Shown: piece after piece, positions 1 through 7,480 of the stretch
Layout: each line of letters opens with the position of its first letter
How positions within the stretch are numbered: position 1 is the stretch's first letter
Origin: an uncultured Megasphaera sp.
GTDB lineage: Bacteria; Bacillota; Negativicutes; Veillonellales; Megasphaeraceae
DNA: 64,000 nucleotides
Direction of reading: 5' to 3'
Assembly: GCF_900539295.1 (NCBI RefSeq)
Contig: NZ_UQBH01000002.1
Span: forward strand, 76,706-140,705
Translations under genes and position numbers: made by a program
The notes under the pieces: generated by a model
Told to the model about the DNA's origin: nothing
The model's database searches: none
Seen by the model: only the letters and a program-made list of their open reading frames with translations

Positions 1-26
1 CCTCCTATTAAACATCCCTATTATAC
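1..26 (-). promoter_or_regulatory. Divergent promoter -10 and ribosome binding site of a gene lying left of the window
   Basis: Read on the minus strand, a TATAAT hexamer (complement of 20-25) is followed about 14 bases later by AGGAGG at the very edge (complement of 1-6). This is the layout of a start region for a gene transcribed leftward out of the window. The matching -35 is poor, so the promoter itself is tentative and the gene cannot be seen. Confidence 0.4.
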
Positions 27-81
27 TATAGTTTTGGGACTGATGGAACTTTGGCCGGCCGTTAAAAAACATGGAAAATTT

Positions 82-102
82 TTATGCAAAATACTTGCAT
101 AA
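82..102. promoter_or_regulatory. ArgR-type operator (ARG box)
   Basis: A 21-base inverted repeat, TTATGCAA - 5 bases - TTGCATAA, matches the general form of ArgR/AhrC ARG boxes. Its right arm contains the -35 hexamer of the argG promoter, so bound repressor would block RNA polymerase. The position in front of argGH makes arginine-dependent repression the natural reading. The regulator gene is not in the window. Confidence 0.7.
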
Positions 103-123
103 TTTTTCTGCCTGATGTATACT
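95..123 (+). promoter_or_regulatory. argG promoter
   Basis: TTGCAT (95-100), a 17-base spacer and TATACT (118-123) form a good sigma-A promoter. It would give a leader of about 60 bases before the argG start at 191, which has a strong GAGGAGG ribosome binding site. Confidence 0.7.
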
Positions 124-190
124 ATCAAACGTAGACAGAATAAACTTATCAACTATTGCAGTCGTTCATTCGATAGAGGAGGAAAATATC

Positions 191-1438
191 ATGAGCAATA
201 CGAAAAAAGAGATTAAAAAAATTGTCCTTGCCTATTCCGGCGGACTCGATACATCGGTCATCATTCCCTGGTTAAAAGAAAACTACCCCGGTGCTGAAGT
301 CATCGCTGCCTGTGCTGATGTCGGCCAGCCGGACGACTTTGAAGCCATTGAAAAGAAAGCCTATGCTTCCGGTGCTTCCAAAGTGTACGTCATGGATATC
401 AAGAAGGAATTCATGGAAGAATACGTATGGCCGACGGTAAAAGCCGGCGCCGTCTATGAAGGAAAATACCTGCTCGGCACGTCCTTTGCCCGCCCGCTCA
501 TTTCTAAGAAACTCGTTGAAGTCGCTAAAAAAGAAGGGGCAGAAGCCATCGCCCACGGCGCTACGGGTAAGGGGAACGACCAGGTTCGCTTTGAATTGAC
601 GGTCAAAGCCTTAGCTCCGGAAATGATCCTTATCGCACCGTGGCGGATGTGGGACCTCAAATCTCGTGAAGACGAATTGGCTTATGCCGAAGCTCACAAC
701 GTTCCCATCGACTATAAATCAGAAGAAAATCCTTATCCCTACAGCATGGACTGGAATATCTGGCATCTGAGCCATGAAGGCGATGACCTCGAAGATCCGG
801 CCAATGCTCCGAAAGACATGGTCTACATGGTCACCAAGACGCCGGAACAGGCTCCCGACGCTCCGGAATACGTTACCATCGACTTTGAACAGGGCATTCC
901 CGTCGCTGTCAATGGTGCAAAACACGATGCCGTTACCTTGATCACGGTCCTCAATGAAATCGGTGCCCGCAACGGCGTCGGCATCGTCGATATCGTTGAA
1001 AACCGGTTGGTCGGCATGAAGAGCCGCGGCATTTATGAAAACCCGGGCGGCGCCATCCTCATGTATGCCCACAGAGAACTTGAATATCTCTGCCTCGACC
1101 GGGATACCTTCCATTATAAAGAAACGGCAGCCAACAAGTTTGCCGAACTCGTCTATGACGGCAAATGGTTCTCGCCGCTTCGCGAAGCCCTTTCGGCTTT
1201 CGTCGATGAAACGCAGCAGACCGTTACCGGTCAGGTTATTTTGAAACTCTACAAGGGCAATATCATCAGTGCCGGTTCGACGTCGCCGTATTCCTTATAC
1301 AATGAAGAATTCGTCACCTTTGGCGAAGACGACGTATACGACCAGACCGATGCTGAAGGGTTCATCAACCTCTTCGGACTGCCCCTCAAGATGCGTGCCC
1401 TCATGAAGCAGCATGCGGAAAAACAGGGCAAACAGTAA
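191..1438 (+). CDS. argG: Argininosuccinate synthase
   Basis: This 415-residue cytoplasmic enzyme joins citrulline and aspartate, using ATP, to make argininosuccinate in the seventh step of arginine synthesis. The N-terminal ATP-pyrophosphatase loop SGGLDTS is at residues 16-22. The second nucleotide/citrulline-binding motif HGATGKGNDQ is at 122-131. Length is normal for the family (about 400). The ATG at 191 follows GAGGAGG at good spacing. argH begins 12 bases after the stop, so the two last arginine enzymes form an operon read from the ARG-box promoter. Identification is secure. Confidence 0.97.
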   Translation: MSNTKKEIKKIVLAYSGGLDTSVIIPWLKENYPGAEVIAACADVGQPDDFEAIEKKAYASGASKVYVMDIKKEFMEEYVWPTVKAGAVYEGKYLLGTSFARPLISKKLVEVAKKEGAEAIAHGATGKGNDQVRFELTVKALAPEMILIAPWRMWDLKSREDELAYAEAHNVPIDYKSEENPYPYSMDWNIWHLSHEGDDLEDPANAPKDMVYMVTKTPEQAPDAPEYVTIDFEQGIPVAVNGAKHDAVTLITVLNEIGARNGVGIVDIVENRLVGMKSRGIYENPGGAILMYAHRELEYLCLDRDTFHYKETAANKFAELVYDGKWFSPLREALSAFVDETQQTVTGQVILKLYKGNIISAGSTSPYSLYNEEFVTFGEDDVYDQTDAEGFINLFGLPLKMRALMKQHAEKQGKQ

Positions 1439-1450
1439 GGAGCGAATGAT

Positions 1451-2884
1451 ATGAAGTTATGGGGCGGCCGGTTTACCAAGGCCACAGATAAAAGTGTAGA
1501 AGCGTTCAATGCGTCGATCCAGTTCGACTGCCGCATGTACGCTGAAGATATTTGCGGCAGCATCGCCCACGCGACGATGCTGGCTAAAGAAGGCATCATT
1601 TCGGAAGAAGACAAGGATGCCATCGTCAAGGGCTTGAAGGCTATTTTCCAGCAGATCGAAGAGGGGAAATTCGACTTTTCCGTTGAGCTCGAAGATATTC
1701 ACATGAATATTGAAAAGCGCTTGACCGATGCCATCGGCGAGGCGGGTAAACGCCTTCATACGGGCCGCAGCCGCAACGACCAGGTAGCCCTCGACACCCA
1801 CTTGTACATCCGTCGGGAAATCGCTGCCGTTGCCGACCTCTTGGTTAAACTCCAGGAGTCTCTCGTCAAGGCTGCCGAAAAGTACAGCGACGTCATCATG
1901 CCCGGTTATACTCATTTGCAGCGGGCTCAGCCGATCCTCTTCAGCCACCACCTCATGGCCTATTTCTCCATGCTGTCCCGTGACTTCATTCACTTGAAAT
2001 ATGCCTGGGACATGGCAGACATGATGCCCCTCGGCGCCGGCGCCCTGGCTGGCACGACTTATCCGCTCGACCAGCCCTTCGTAGCCGATGTGCTCAAGTT
2101 TGGCAAAATCTACGACAACAGCCTCGATGCCGTCAGCGACCGGGACTACATCATCGCCTTTTTGGAATTTGCTGCCGTCCTCATGATGCACCTCAGCCGG
2201 TTGTCGGAAGAATTCATCCTCTGGTCGAGCTCTGAATTTAAGTTTATCGAACTCGATGACTCTCACTGCACGGGTTCATCCATCATGCCGCAGAAGAAGA
2301 ATCCCGATATCTGCGAACTCGTCCGCGGCAAGACCGGCCGTTTTTACGGCCACCTCATGGGCGTCCTGACCATGATGAAAGGGATTCCCATGGCCTATGA
2401 TAAGGACATGCAGGAAGATAAAGAAGGCGTCTTTGATGCCATCGATAATTTGAAATTTGCCCTGACCATCTATGCCGCCATGATTGACAAAATGACCGTC
2501 AACGGCGAGCATATGCGGGAAGTGCTGGAAAGCGATTTTTCCAATGCTACCGACATGGCCGACTACTTGGCCAAGAAAGGCCTTCCTTTCCGCGAAGCTC
2601 ACGCCGTCGTCGGAAAGGCCGTCCACTACTGCATCGAACAGGGCAAGGTATTACAGCAGTTATCGCTGTCAGAGCTCCAGGCCATGAGCCCGCTCTTCGC
2701 CGAAGATATCCATCATTACTTGGATATCGAAACGTGCGTCAAACAGCGTAACACATATAACGGCACGTCGCCAGCGTCCGTAGCGCGTCAGTGTCAGGCC
2801 GGCTTCGATACGATTGCCGGTGAACAGACTCAAATCGGCACGTGGGACGATGTCGTCTCCTCTGTCTATGAACTACTGAAGTAA
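1451..2884 (+). CDS. argH: Argininosuccinate lyase
   Basis: The product (477 residues) splits argininosuccinate into arginine and fumarate. It belongs to the fumarase/aspartase superfamily: HTGRSRNDQV at 103-112, the catalytic-histidine segment GYTHLQRAQP near 152-161, and the family signature GSSIMPQKKNPD at 275-286, which carries the catalytic serine loop. Length is typical. The gene is 12 bases behind argG with a GGAG ribosome binding site, and a strong terminator follows, so argGH is a two-gene operon. Identification is secure. Confidence 0.97.
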   Translation: MKLWGGRFTKATDKSVEAFNASIQFDCRMYAEDICGSIAHATMLAKEGIISEEDKDAIVKGLKAIFQQIEEGKFDFSVELEDIHMNIEKRLTDAIGEAGKRLHTGRSRNDQVALDTHLYIRREIAAVADLLVKLQESLVKAAEKYSDVIMPGYTHLQRAQPILFSHHLMAYFSMLSRDFIHLKYAWDMADMMPLGAGALAGTTYPLDQPFVADVLKFGKIYDNSLDAVSDRDYIIAFLEFAAVLMMHLSRLSEEFILWSSSEFKFIELDDSHCTGSSIMPQKKNPDICELVRGKTGRFYGHLMGVLTMMKGIPMAYDKDMQEDKEGVFDAIDNLKFALTIYAAMIDKMTVNGEHMREVLESDFSNATDMADYLAKKGLPFREAHAVVGKAVHYCIEQGKVLQQLSLSELQAMSPLFAEDIHHYLDIETCVKQRNTYNGTSPASVARQCQAGFDTIAGEQTQIGTWDDVVSSVYELLK

Positions 2885-2897
2885 CAACGATTGAAGC

Positions 2898-2933
2898 AAA
2901 AAGGAGTTGTCTCTAAAGGCAGCTCCTTTTTGT
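2898..2933 (+). terminator. Intrinsic terminator of argGH
   Basis: A 14-base-pair stem (2898-2911 with 2918-2931, two G-U pairs) with a 6-base loop ends in a T run. It starts 14 bases after the argH stop and separates argGH from the envelope cluster. Confidence 0.85.
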
Positions 2934-2963
2934 TTGGAGCAAAGGCCGCCGGGGAACAATTAC

Positions 2964-2993
2964 TTGTCATATGGCCTTTCAATAAGGTATAAT
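2964..2993 (+). promoter_or_regulatory. Promoter of the lpxC-fabZ-lpxA transcript
   Basis: TTGTCA (2964-2969), an 18-base spacer and a consensus TATAAT (2988-2993) lie about 80 bases before lpxC. The leader after it is A/T-rich (many A runs) and ends in a strong GGAGG. This is the only good promoter seen between the argH terminator and lpxC. Confidence 0.65.
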
Positions 2994-3074
2994 AAAAAAG
3001 CATGAAAAAAATTATAAAAAAAATTACGAAAAATTTATTTATCTTACTCGTAACAGGAAAGGAGGGGCCTGCCT

Positions 3075-3908
3075 ATGTCACAGACCGCACAAACGACACT
3101 GGCTCATGACGTTTCATTCAACGGTATCGGCCTGCACGCTGCAAATGAAGTTCATATGGTACTGCGCCCGGCTCCGGCTGATACAGGTATTGTTTTTATT
3201 CGGACCGATTTGCCGGAAAAACCGTCTGTACAAGCCCATCTGACGAATGTAACCAATACGATGCGGGCGACGACCCTGGAAAAGGGAAGCGCCAAGGTCT
3301 TTACGGTAGAACATCTGCTGTCGGCCCTTTATGGGATGGAAATAGACAACTGCTTCGTCGAAATGGATTCCGTCGAACCGCCCGTTGCCGATGGCAGCAG
3401 TCTGACCTTTGTCAAACTTATTGAAGAAGCAGGAGTCCGCGAACTCGATGCGCCGCGCCGGCCGCTGGTCATACAAAAGCAGCATCTCATCCAGGACGGG
3501 GATAAGTTCATCGCCCTCGTGCCCTATGACGGATTCCGCATTACCTTCACGTCCATCAATCCGCATCCCATGCTGGGCGTCCAGTTTTTTGACGAGATTG
3601 TCACCAAGGCTTCGTACATTGAGCAGATTTCCTTTGCCCGGACCATCGCCTTTACGGAAGAACTGGAAATGCTGAAGAAACTCGGCCTTGGCAAGGGGGG
3701 TACTATTGAAAACGTCGTCGTCTACGACAAGACGTCGTGCCTGTCCGTTCCGCGCTCCGATGACGAATTGGTCCGCCATAAGGTGCTCGACATCGTCGGT
3801 GATTTGTCGCTGCTCGGAAGACCGATACAAGGACATGTCATTGCCGTCAAATCGAGCCATAACTTAAATAACCAGCTGACACATCAGATTTTTGAAGAAC
3901 TACAGTGA
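3075..3908 (+). CDS. lpxC: UDP-3-O-acyl-N-acetylglucosamine deacetylase
   Basis: LpxC is the zinc-dependent deacetylase of the committed step of lipid A synthesis. At 277 residues it is slightly shorter than the E. coli enzyme (305). Aligning by eye, the zinc ligands are His80, His235 and Asp239, the general base is Glu79 and the conserved late histidine is His262 (SHNLN). The start at 3075 follows GGAGG. It heads the envelope cluster, and fabZ follows after 17 bases. In many relatives lpxD stands directly upstream; here argGH does. Confidence 0.96.
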   Translation: MSQTAQTTLAHDVSFNGIGLHAANEVHMVLRPAPADTGIVFIRTDLPEKPSVQAHLTNVTNTMRATTLEKGSAKVFTVEHLLSALYGMEIDNCFVEMDSVEPPVADGSSLTFVKLIEEAGVRELDAPRRPLVIQKQHLIQDGDKFIALVPYDGFRITFTSINPHPMLGVQFFDEIVTKASYIEQISFARTIAFTEELEMLKKLGLGKGGTIENVVVYDKTSCLSVPRSDDELVRHKVLDIVGDLSLLGRPIQGHVIAVKSSHNLNNQLTHQIFEELQ

Positions 3909-3925
3909 GCTAAGGAGGAATTCTC

Positions 3926-4372
3926 ATGACTTTGGAAGTAACTGATATTATGGAAATTTTGCCGCATCGCTATCCCATGCTGCTTATTGACCGGATCATT
4001 GAATTGGAACCGATGAAATATGCCGTCGGCATCAAGAATGCGACCTTTAATGAGCAATTTTTCCAAGGCCACTTTCCGGGCAAGCCGGTTATGCCGGGTG
4101 TCCTCATTGCCGAAGCCATGGCCCAGGTCGGCGGCATTGCCCTCTTATACCCCGAAGAAAACCGCGGCCTCATTCCCTTCTTTACGGGAATCGATAAAAT
4201 CCGCTTCCGCCATCCCGTCATCCCCGGCGACCAGTTGGTCATGCGGGCTGATATCGAAAAGGTAAAGGGCCGTATGGGCAAGGTCAAGGCTCAGTGTCAC
4301 GTCGGCGATACTCTCTGCGCCGAAGGGGAATACCTCTTTGCCCTCATGCCGGGACAGAATCCGAAGAAATAA
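3926..4372 (+). CDS. fabZ: (3R)-hydroxyacyl-ACP dehydratase
   Basis: FabZ (148 residues) removes water from 3-hydroxyacyl-ACP in each round of fatty-acid elongation. The hot-dog fold active site is visible: HRYPMLLIDR at 14-23, catalytic His49 in GHFPGKPVMPG and Glu63 in IAEAMAQ. It lies between lpxC and lpxA, where it competes with LpxA for hydroxyacyl-ACP, so co-expression balances fatty-acid and lipid A flow. The fab operon at 22-29 kb has no dehydratase of its own, so this is the only copy in the window. Confidence 0.96.
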   Translation: MTLEVTDIMEILPHRYPMLLIDRIIELEPMKYAVGIKNATFNEQFFQGHFPGKPVMPGVLIAEAMAQVGGIALLYPEENRGLIPFFTGIDKIRFRHPVIPGDQLVMRADIEKVKGRMGKVKAQCHVGDTLCAEGEYLFALMPGQNPKK

Positions 4373-4562
4373 TCGATAAAAGAAAGCTTTATGTTGAAAA
4401 GACACCTAAAATGGGTGAATTCATCAGCATAAAGGGGAATATTGCGGGAAATGGCTTGATTTTGCCGGGCGAAATAAAGCGCCCTTCCTGCGACTGTATA
4501 GATAGATGTTTATGAATTTAAGCGACTGCCCGCCTTGGGCAGGGAAGCGAGGAGTGACTTTA
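4373..4562 (+). promoter_or_regulatory. Structured 190-base gap between fabZ and lpxA
   Basis: This gap is much longer than the other spacers of the cluster. Three short stem-loops can be drawn: CACC/GGGTG near 4400-4415, GGGCG/CGCCC (4467-4484), and CTGCCC/GGGCAG (4526-4542) just before the lpxA ribosome binding site (4549-4554). None has a T run, so they are not plain terminators. They could be an RNA-processing or translational control region. I found no recognisable riboswitch and no convincing promoter. Confidence 0.4.
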
Positions 4563-5375
4563 ATGACCGAGGAAATGAATAACATGCGCCAGAGCATGAT
4601 ACATCCGACGGCTGTTATAGACCCGCAGGCAAAAATCGGCGCCGGTGTTAAAATCGGACCGTATGCCGTTATCGGGCCTCACGTCACCATTGGTGACGGA
4701 ACAGAAATCATGGCCCACGTTACGATCGACGGTTGGACGACGATTGGTAAGGACTGCCGGTTTTTCCCGAGCTGTTCCATCGGTTCGGAACCGCAGGATT
4801 TAAAATATCACGGTGAAAAGAGCTTTCTGATCATCGGCGACCGCTCGGTATTCCGGGAATTCGTCACGGTCAGCACGGCGACGGGCGAAGGGGAAGAAAC
4901 GAGAATCGGCAACGACTGTCTGTTCCAGGCCTGTACCCATGTAGCCCACAACTGCGTCGTCGGCAACCACGTCATCATGAGCAACTGCGCCGGTCTTGCC
5001 GGTCACGTTACCGTTGAAGACCGGGTCGTCATCGGCGGTATTGCCGGTGTCCATCAGTTCGTCAAAATCGGCCGCAACAGCATGATCGGCGGCCTGGCTA
5101 AGGTCGTACAGGACATTCCGCCCTTCGTCATCGCCGACGGTCAGCCGGCGCGCTGCATCGGCCTGAACAGTGTCGGCCTCTCGCGGGCCGGTGTTCCCGA
5201 AGACGTCCGTCGGGAATTGAAAAAAGCATTCCGCATCTTGTACCGTTCGGGTCTCAATTTGCGCCAGGCTATTTTTGAAATGGAACAGGAATTGGACAGT
5301 TCCGAAGAAGTAGAACATTTTCTCCGTTTTCTCCGCAATGCCGACCGCGGTATTTGCCGGGGAACCAAAGACTAG
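4563..5375 (+). CDS. lpxA: UDP-N-acetylglucosamine acyltransferase
   Basis: LpxA transfers 3-hydroxyacyl from ACP to UDP-GlcNAc, the first step of lipid A synthesis. The 270-residue protein is a left-handed beta-helix: hexapeptide repeats (IG-x-x-V/C-x-I pattern) run from about residue 18 to 195, followed by a helical C-terminus. His129 in THVAHNC corresponds to the catalytic histidine of E. coli (His125). I chose the ATG at 4563 because GAGGAG lies 8 bases before it and the conserved fold begins soon after. An in-frame ATG at 4506 would add 19 unlikely residues and has no good ribosome binding site. Confidence 0.95.
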   Translation: MTEEMNNMRQSMIHPTAVIDPQAKIGAGVKIGPYAVIGPHVTIGDGTEIMAHVTIDGWTTIGKDCRFFPSCSIGSEPQDLKYHGEKSFLIIGDRSVFREFVTVSTATGEGEETRIGNDCLFQACTHVAHNCVVGNHVIMSNCAGLAGHVTVEDRVVIGGIAGVHQFVKIGRNSMIGGLAKVVQDIPPFVIADGQPARCIGLNSVGLSRAGVPEDVRRELKKAFRILYRSGLNLRQAIFEMEQELDSSEEVEHFLRFLRNADRGICRGTKD

Positions 5376-5391
5376 GCAACAGCCAGTGAGT

Positions 5392-5427
5392 AAAAGGGGT
5401 GTCGCACCTGCGATAGCCCTTTTTTTA
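5392..5427 (+). terminator. Intrinsic terminator after lpxA
   Basis: A stem of AAAAGGG with CCCTTTT, continued by TGTCGC with GCGATA, and a 4-base loop, is followed by seven T. It lies 16 bases after the lpxA stop, inside the otherwise compact envelope cluster. Confidence 0.8.
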
Positions 5428-5456
5428 CTGACAAGAGACCTGTTTTTTTGTATAAT
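5428..5456 (+). promoter_or_regulatory. Promoter of the lpxI-to-lptF transcript
   Basis: CTGACA (5428-5433), a 17-base spacer and consensus TATAAT (5451-5456) form a near-consensus sigma-A promoter. It begins right at the end of the terminator T run, so the long downstream block lpxI-lptF can be expressed independently of lpxC-fabZ-lpxA. Confidence 0.75.
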
Positions 5457-5498
5457 GATAGAGATAAACATTTCTCTTTATGAATAAGGATGATTGCT

Positions 5499-6314
5499 AT
5501 GGAAAAAGTTGGACTCTTGGCCGGTATCGGTAAGCTTCCTGTCGAATTTATGCGTGCTGCTAAGCATTTGGGATATGAAGTCGTCGTCATCGCCGTCGTC
5601 AGCGATGTTGAACCGGAATTGGCGGCTGAAGCCGATACATATTACGAGATCAACGTTGCTAAGTTGGATAAAATCATTAAGACCCTCAAAAAAAATGACG
5701 TCTCGAAGGTTACGATGATCGGCAAGGTCACCAAGGAAATCCTCTTTAAGGGCCTGAAATTTCCTGATTGGAGGGCCATTAAGCTCTTAGCCAAGCTGCA
5801 TAACCGTAAAGACGATACGATCATGCTGGCCATCGTCGATGAATTGGCCAAAGACGGCCTTGAAGTCGTTGACCAGACCCTGTACCTGAAAGACCTCATG
5901 CCGGACATGGGCGTCTTGTCGCGCCGAAAACCGACGGAAGAGGAAGAAGACGATATCCGCTTCGGCTTCGTAACAGCTAAGGCTATGGGCGGTATGGATA
6001 TCGGCCAGACCGTTGTCGTCAAGCATAAGGCCGTCATGGCTGTCGAAGCCATCGAAGGCACCGACGCATGCATTCGCCGCGGCGGGGCTCTCGGCCGTGA
6101 AAAATCGGTCGTCGTCAAAGTGGCAAAGCCCAATCAGGATCCGCGCTTTGACGTGCCGGCTGTAGGCCGGCAGACCGTGTTATCCATGATTGAAAGCAAC
6201 TGCAATGTCCTGGCCATGGAAGCCGGCCGCACCCTCTTTGTCGAACAGGACGAAGTCCTTCGCCTGGCGGACAGCCACGGCATCGTTATCTGTGCTGTTG
6301 ATAAAAACTTTTGA
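5499..6314 (+). CDS. lpxI: UDP-2,3-diacylglucosamine pyrophosphatase, LpxI type
   Basis: LpxI (271 residues, DUF1009 family) hydrolyses UDP-2,3-diacylglucosamine to lipid X, the step done by LpxH in E. coli. The N-terminal Rossmann-like start VGLLAGIGKLP is clear. The conserved C-terminal catalytic region spans roughly 180-255 (RFDVPAVG, then EAGRTLF). Its neighbour lpxB uses its product. The first in-frame ATG (5490) overlaps the AAGGA ribosome binding site, so 5499 is the better start. No LpxH-type phosphoesterase is present in the window. Confidence 0.93.
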   Translation: MEKVGLLAGIGKLPVEFMRAAKHLGYEVVVIAVVSDVEPELAAEADTYYEINVAKLDKIIKTLKKNDVSKVTMIGKVTKEILFKGLKFPDWRAIKLLAKLHNRKDDTIMLAIVDELAKDGLEVVDQTLYLKDLMPDMGVLSRRKPTEEEEDDIRFGFVTAKAMGGMDIGQTVVVKHKAVMAVEAIEGTDACIRRGGALGREKSVVVKVAKPNQDPRFDVPAVGRQTVLSMIESNCNVLAMEAGRTLFVEQDEVLRLADSHGIVICAVDKNF

Positions 6315-6325
6315 CGGGAGTTCCT

Positions 6326-7480
6326 ATGAAAATTATGTTTTCGGCCGGCGAGGCTTCGGGCGATCTCCACGGTGCCAACCTGGCACGGGCCTTGAAACAA
6401 CTGGCACCGGATATCGAGCTGCTCGGCATGGGCGGCGAAAAGATGAAAGACGCCGGCGTCGATATCGTCTATGATATCGCCAATCTGGGCGTCATCGGTA
6501 TCGGCGAGATCATCCGCAAGATCCCCTTTTTCTTTCGCCTCCGCGATTTTCTGGTCGACACCATGCGTCGGGAAAAGCCCGACGTCTTGGTCTGCATCGA
6601 CTATCCGGGCTTTAATATGCGCCTCATCAAGGCCGCCAAGGCAGCCGGCATCCCTGTCATTTACTACATCTTGCCGACCATTTGGGCCTGGCATAAGAGT
6701 CGGGGAAAGACGATTGCAAAATACACCGATTTGGCCATTTCCCTCTTTCCCTTTGAAGCCAAGCTCTATGAAGAGATAGGGACAAATGTCCTCTATACGG
6801 GGCACCCGCTCCTGGACAGCGTCCATCCGAGCCTGAGCCGTCACGACGCCTTCGTCCGCTTTGGCCTCGATGAAGCTAAAAAGACGGTCCTCCTCATGCC
6901 GGGAAGCCGCGTTCAAGAAGTACAGAGCCTCCTTCCGTGCATGCTGGAAGGGGCGAAACAGATTGCCCGCAGCCACGGGGACGTGCAGTTTCTCATCCCG
7001 CGGGCTACGACGATAGACAAGGCCATGCTCGATGAGATCATCGAAGCCTCCGGCGTGACCGTTACCGTCGGGGAAGGCGCTGTCTACGATATGATGAATA
7101 TCAGTACGGCAGCCGTCGCGGCCTCGGGTACGGCAACCCTTGAGACGGCCCTCATGGGCCTTCCGACCCTCCTGGTGTACCGCGTCAACCGCCTGACTTA
7201 TTGGCTTTCAAAGATATTGGTGCATATCGAGAGCATCGGCCTGCCCAACATCATCATGGGCCGCAGGGTTATTCCTGAACTGTGGCAGGATGAGGTGACA
7301 CCTGATCACATTGCCGACGCCGTCCTTCCCATGCTGGACGACGGGCCGCGCCGCCGTGAGCTCTGTGAGGACCTTTCCGCCGTGCGCCGCACGATGGGGG
7401 AATCGGGGGCTGTAATGCGTACAGCCCAGGCTGTCTTAACTTTTGCAAGAGAAAGAGGTATTCATGAAGCAGTACAATAG
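6326..7480 (+). CDS. lpxB: Lipid A disaccharide synthase
   Basis: LpxB condenses lipid X with UDP-2,3-diacylglucosamine to make the beta-1,6 disaccharide of lipid A at the inner face of the membrane. The 384-residue protein shows the GT19 start FSAGEASGDLHGANLA, a central MPGSRVQEV segment and the C-terminal SGTATLETALMG donor-binding region. GGGAG precedes the ATG at 6326, and an upstream in-frame TTG at 6311 overlaps the lpxI stop and is less likely. It overlaps msbA by 17 bases. Confidence 0.96.
   Translation: MKIMFSAGEASGDLHGANLARALKQLAPDIELLGMGGEKMKDAGVDIVYDIANLGVIGIGEIIRKIPFFFRLRDFLVDTMRREKPDVLVCIDYPGFNMRLIKAAKAAGIPVIYYILPTIWAWHKSRGKTIAKYTDLAISLFPFEAKLYEEIGTNVLYTGHPLLDSVHPSLSRHDAFVRFGLDEAKKTVLLMPGSRVQEVQSLLPCMLEGAKQIARSHGDVQFLIPRATTIDKAMLDEIIEASGVTVTVGEGAVYDMMNISTAAVAASGTATLETALMGLPTLLVYRVNRLTYWLSKILVHIESIGLPNIIMGRRVIPELWQDEVTPDHIADAVLPMLDDGPRRRELCEDLSAVRRTMGESGAVMRTAQAVLTFARERGIHEAVQ

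Noticed and set aside
52..60. GGCCGGCC-like palindrome near the left end
   Set aside because: Short GC-rich palindrome with no repeats nearby and no link to a gene signal; likely chance.
1457..2266. Open frame of 269 codons opposite argH
   Set aside because: Shadow of argH without ribosome binding site or recognisable motifs.
4294..4515. Small plus-strand frame spanning the end of fabZ and the fabZ-lpxA gap
   Set aside because: Begins inside fabZ in another frame, with no ribosome binding site; composition is not protein-like. The gap looks like RNA structure.
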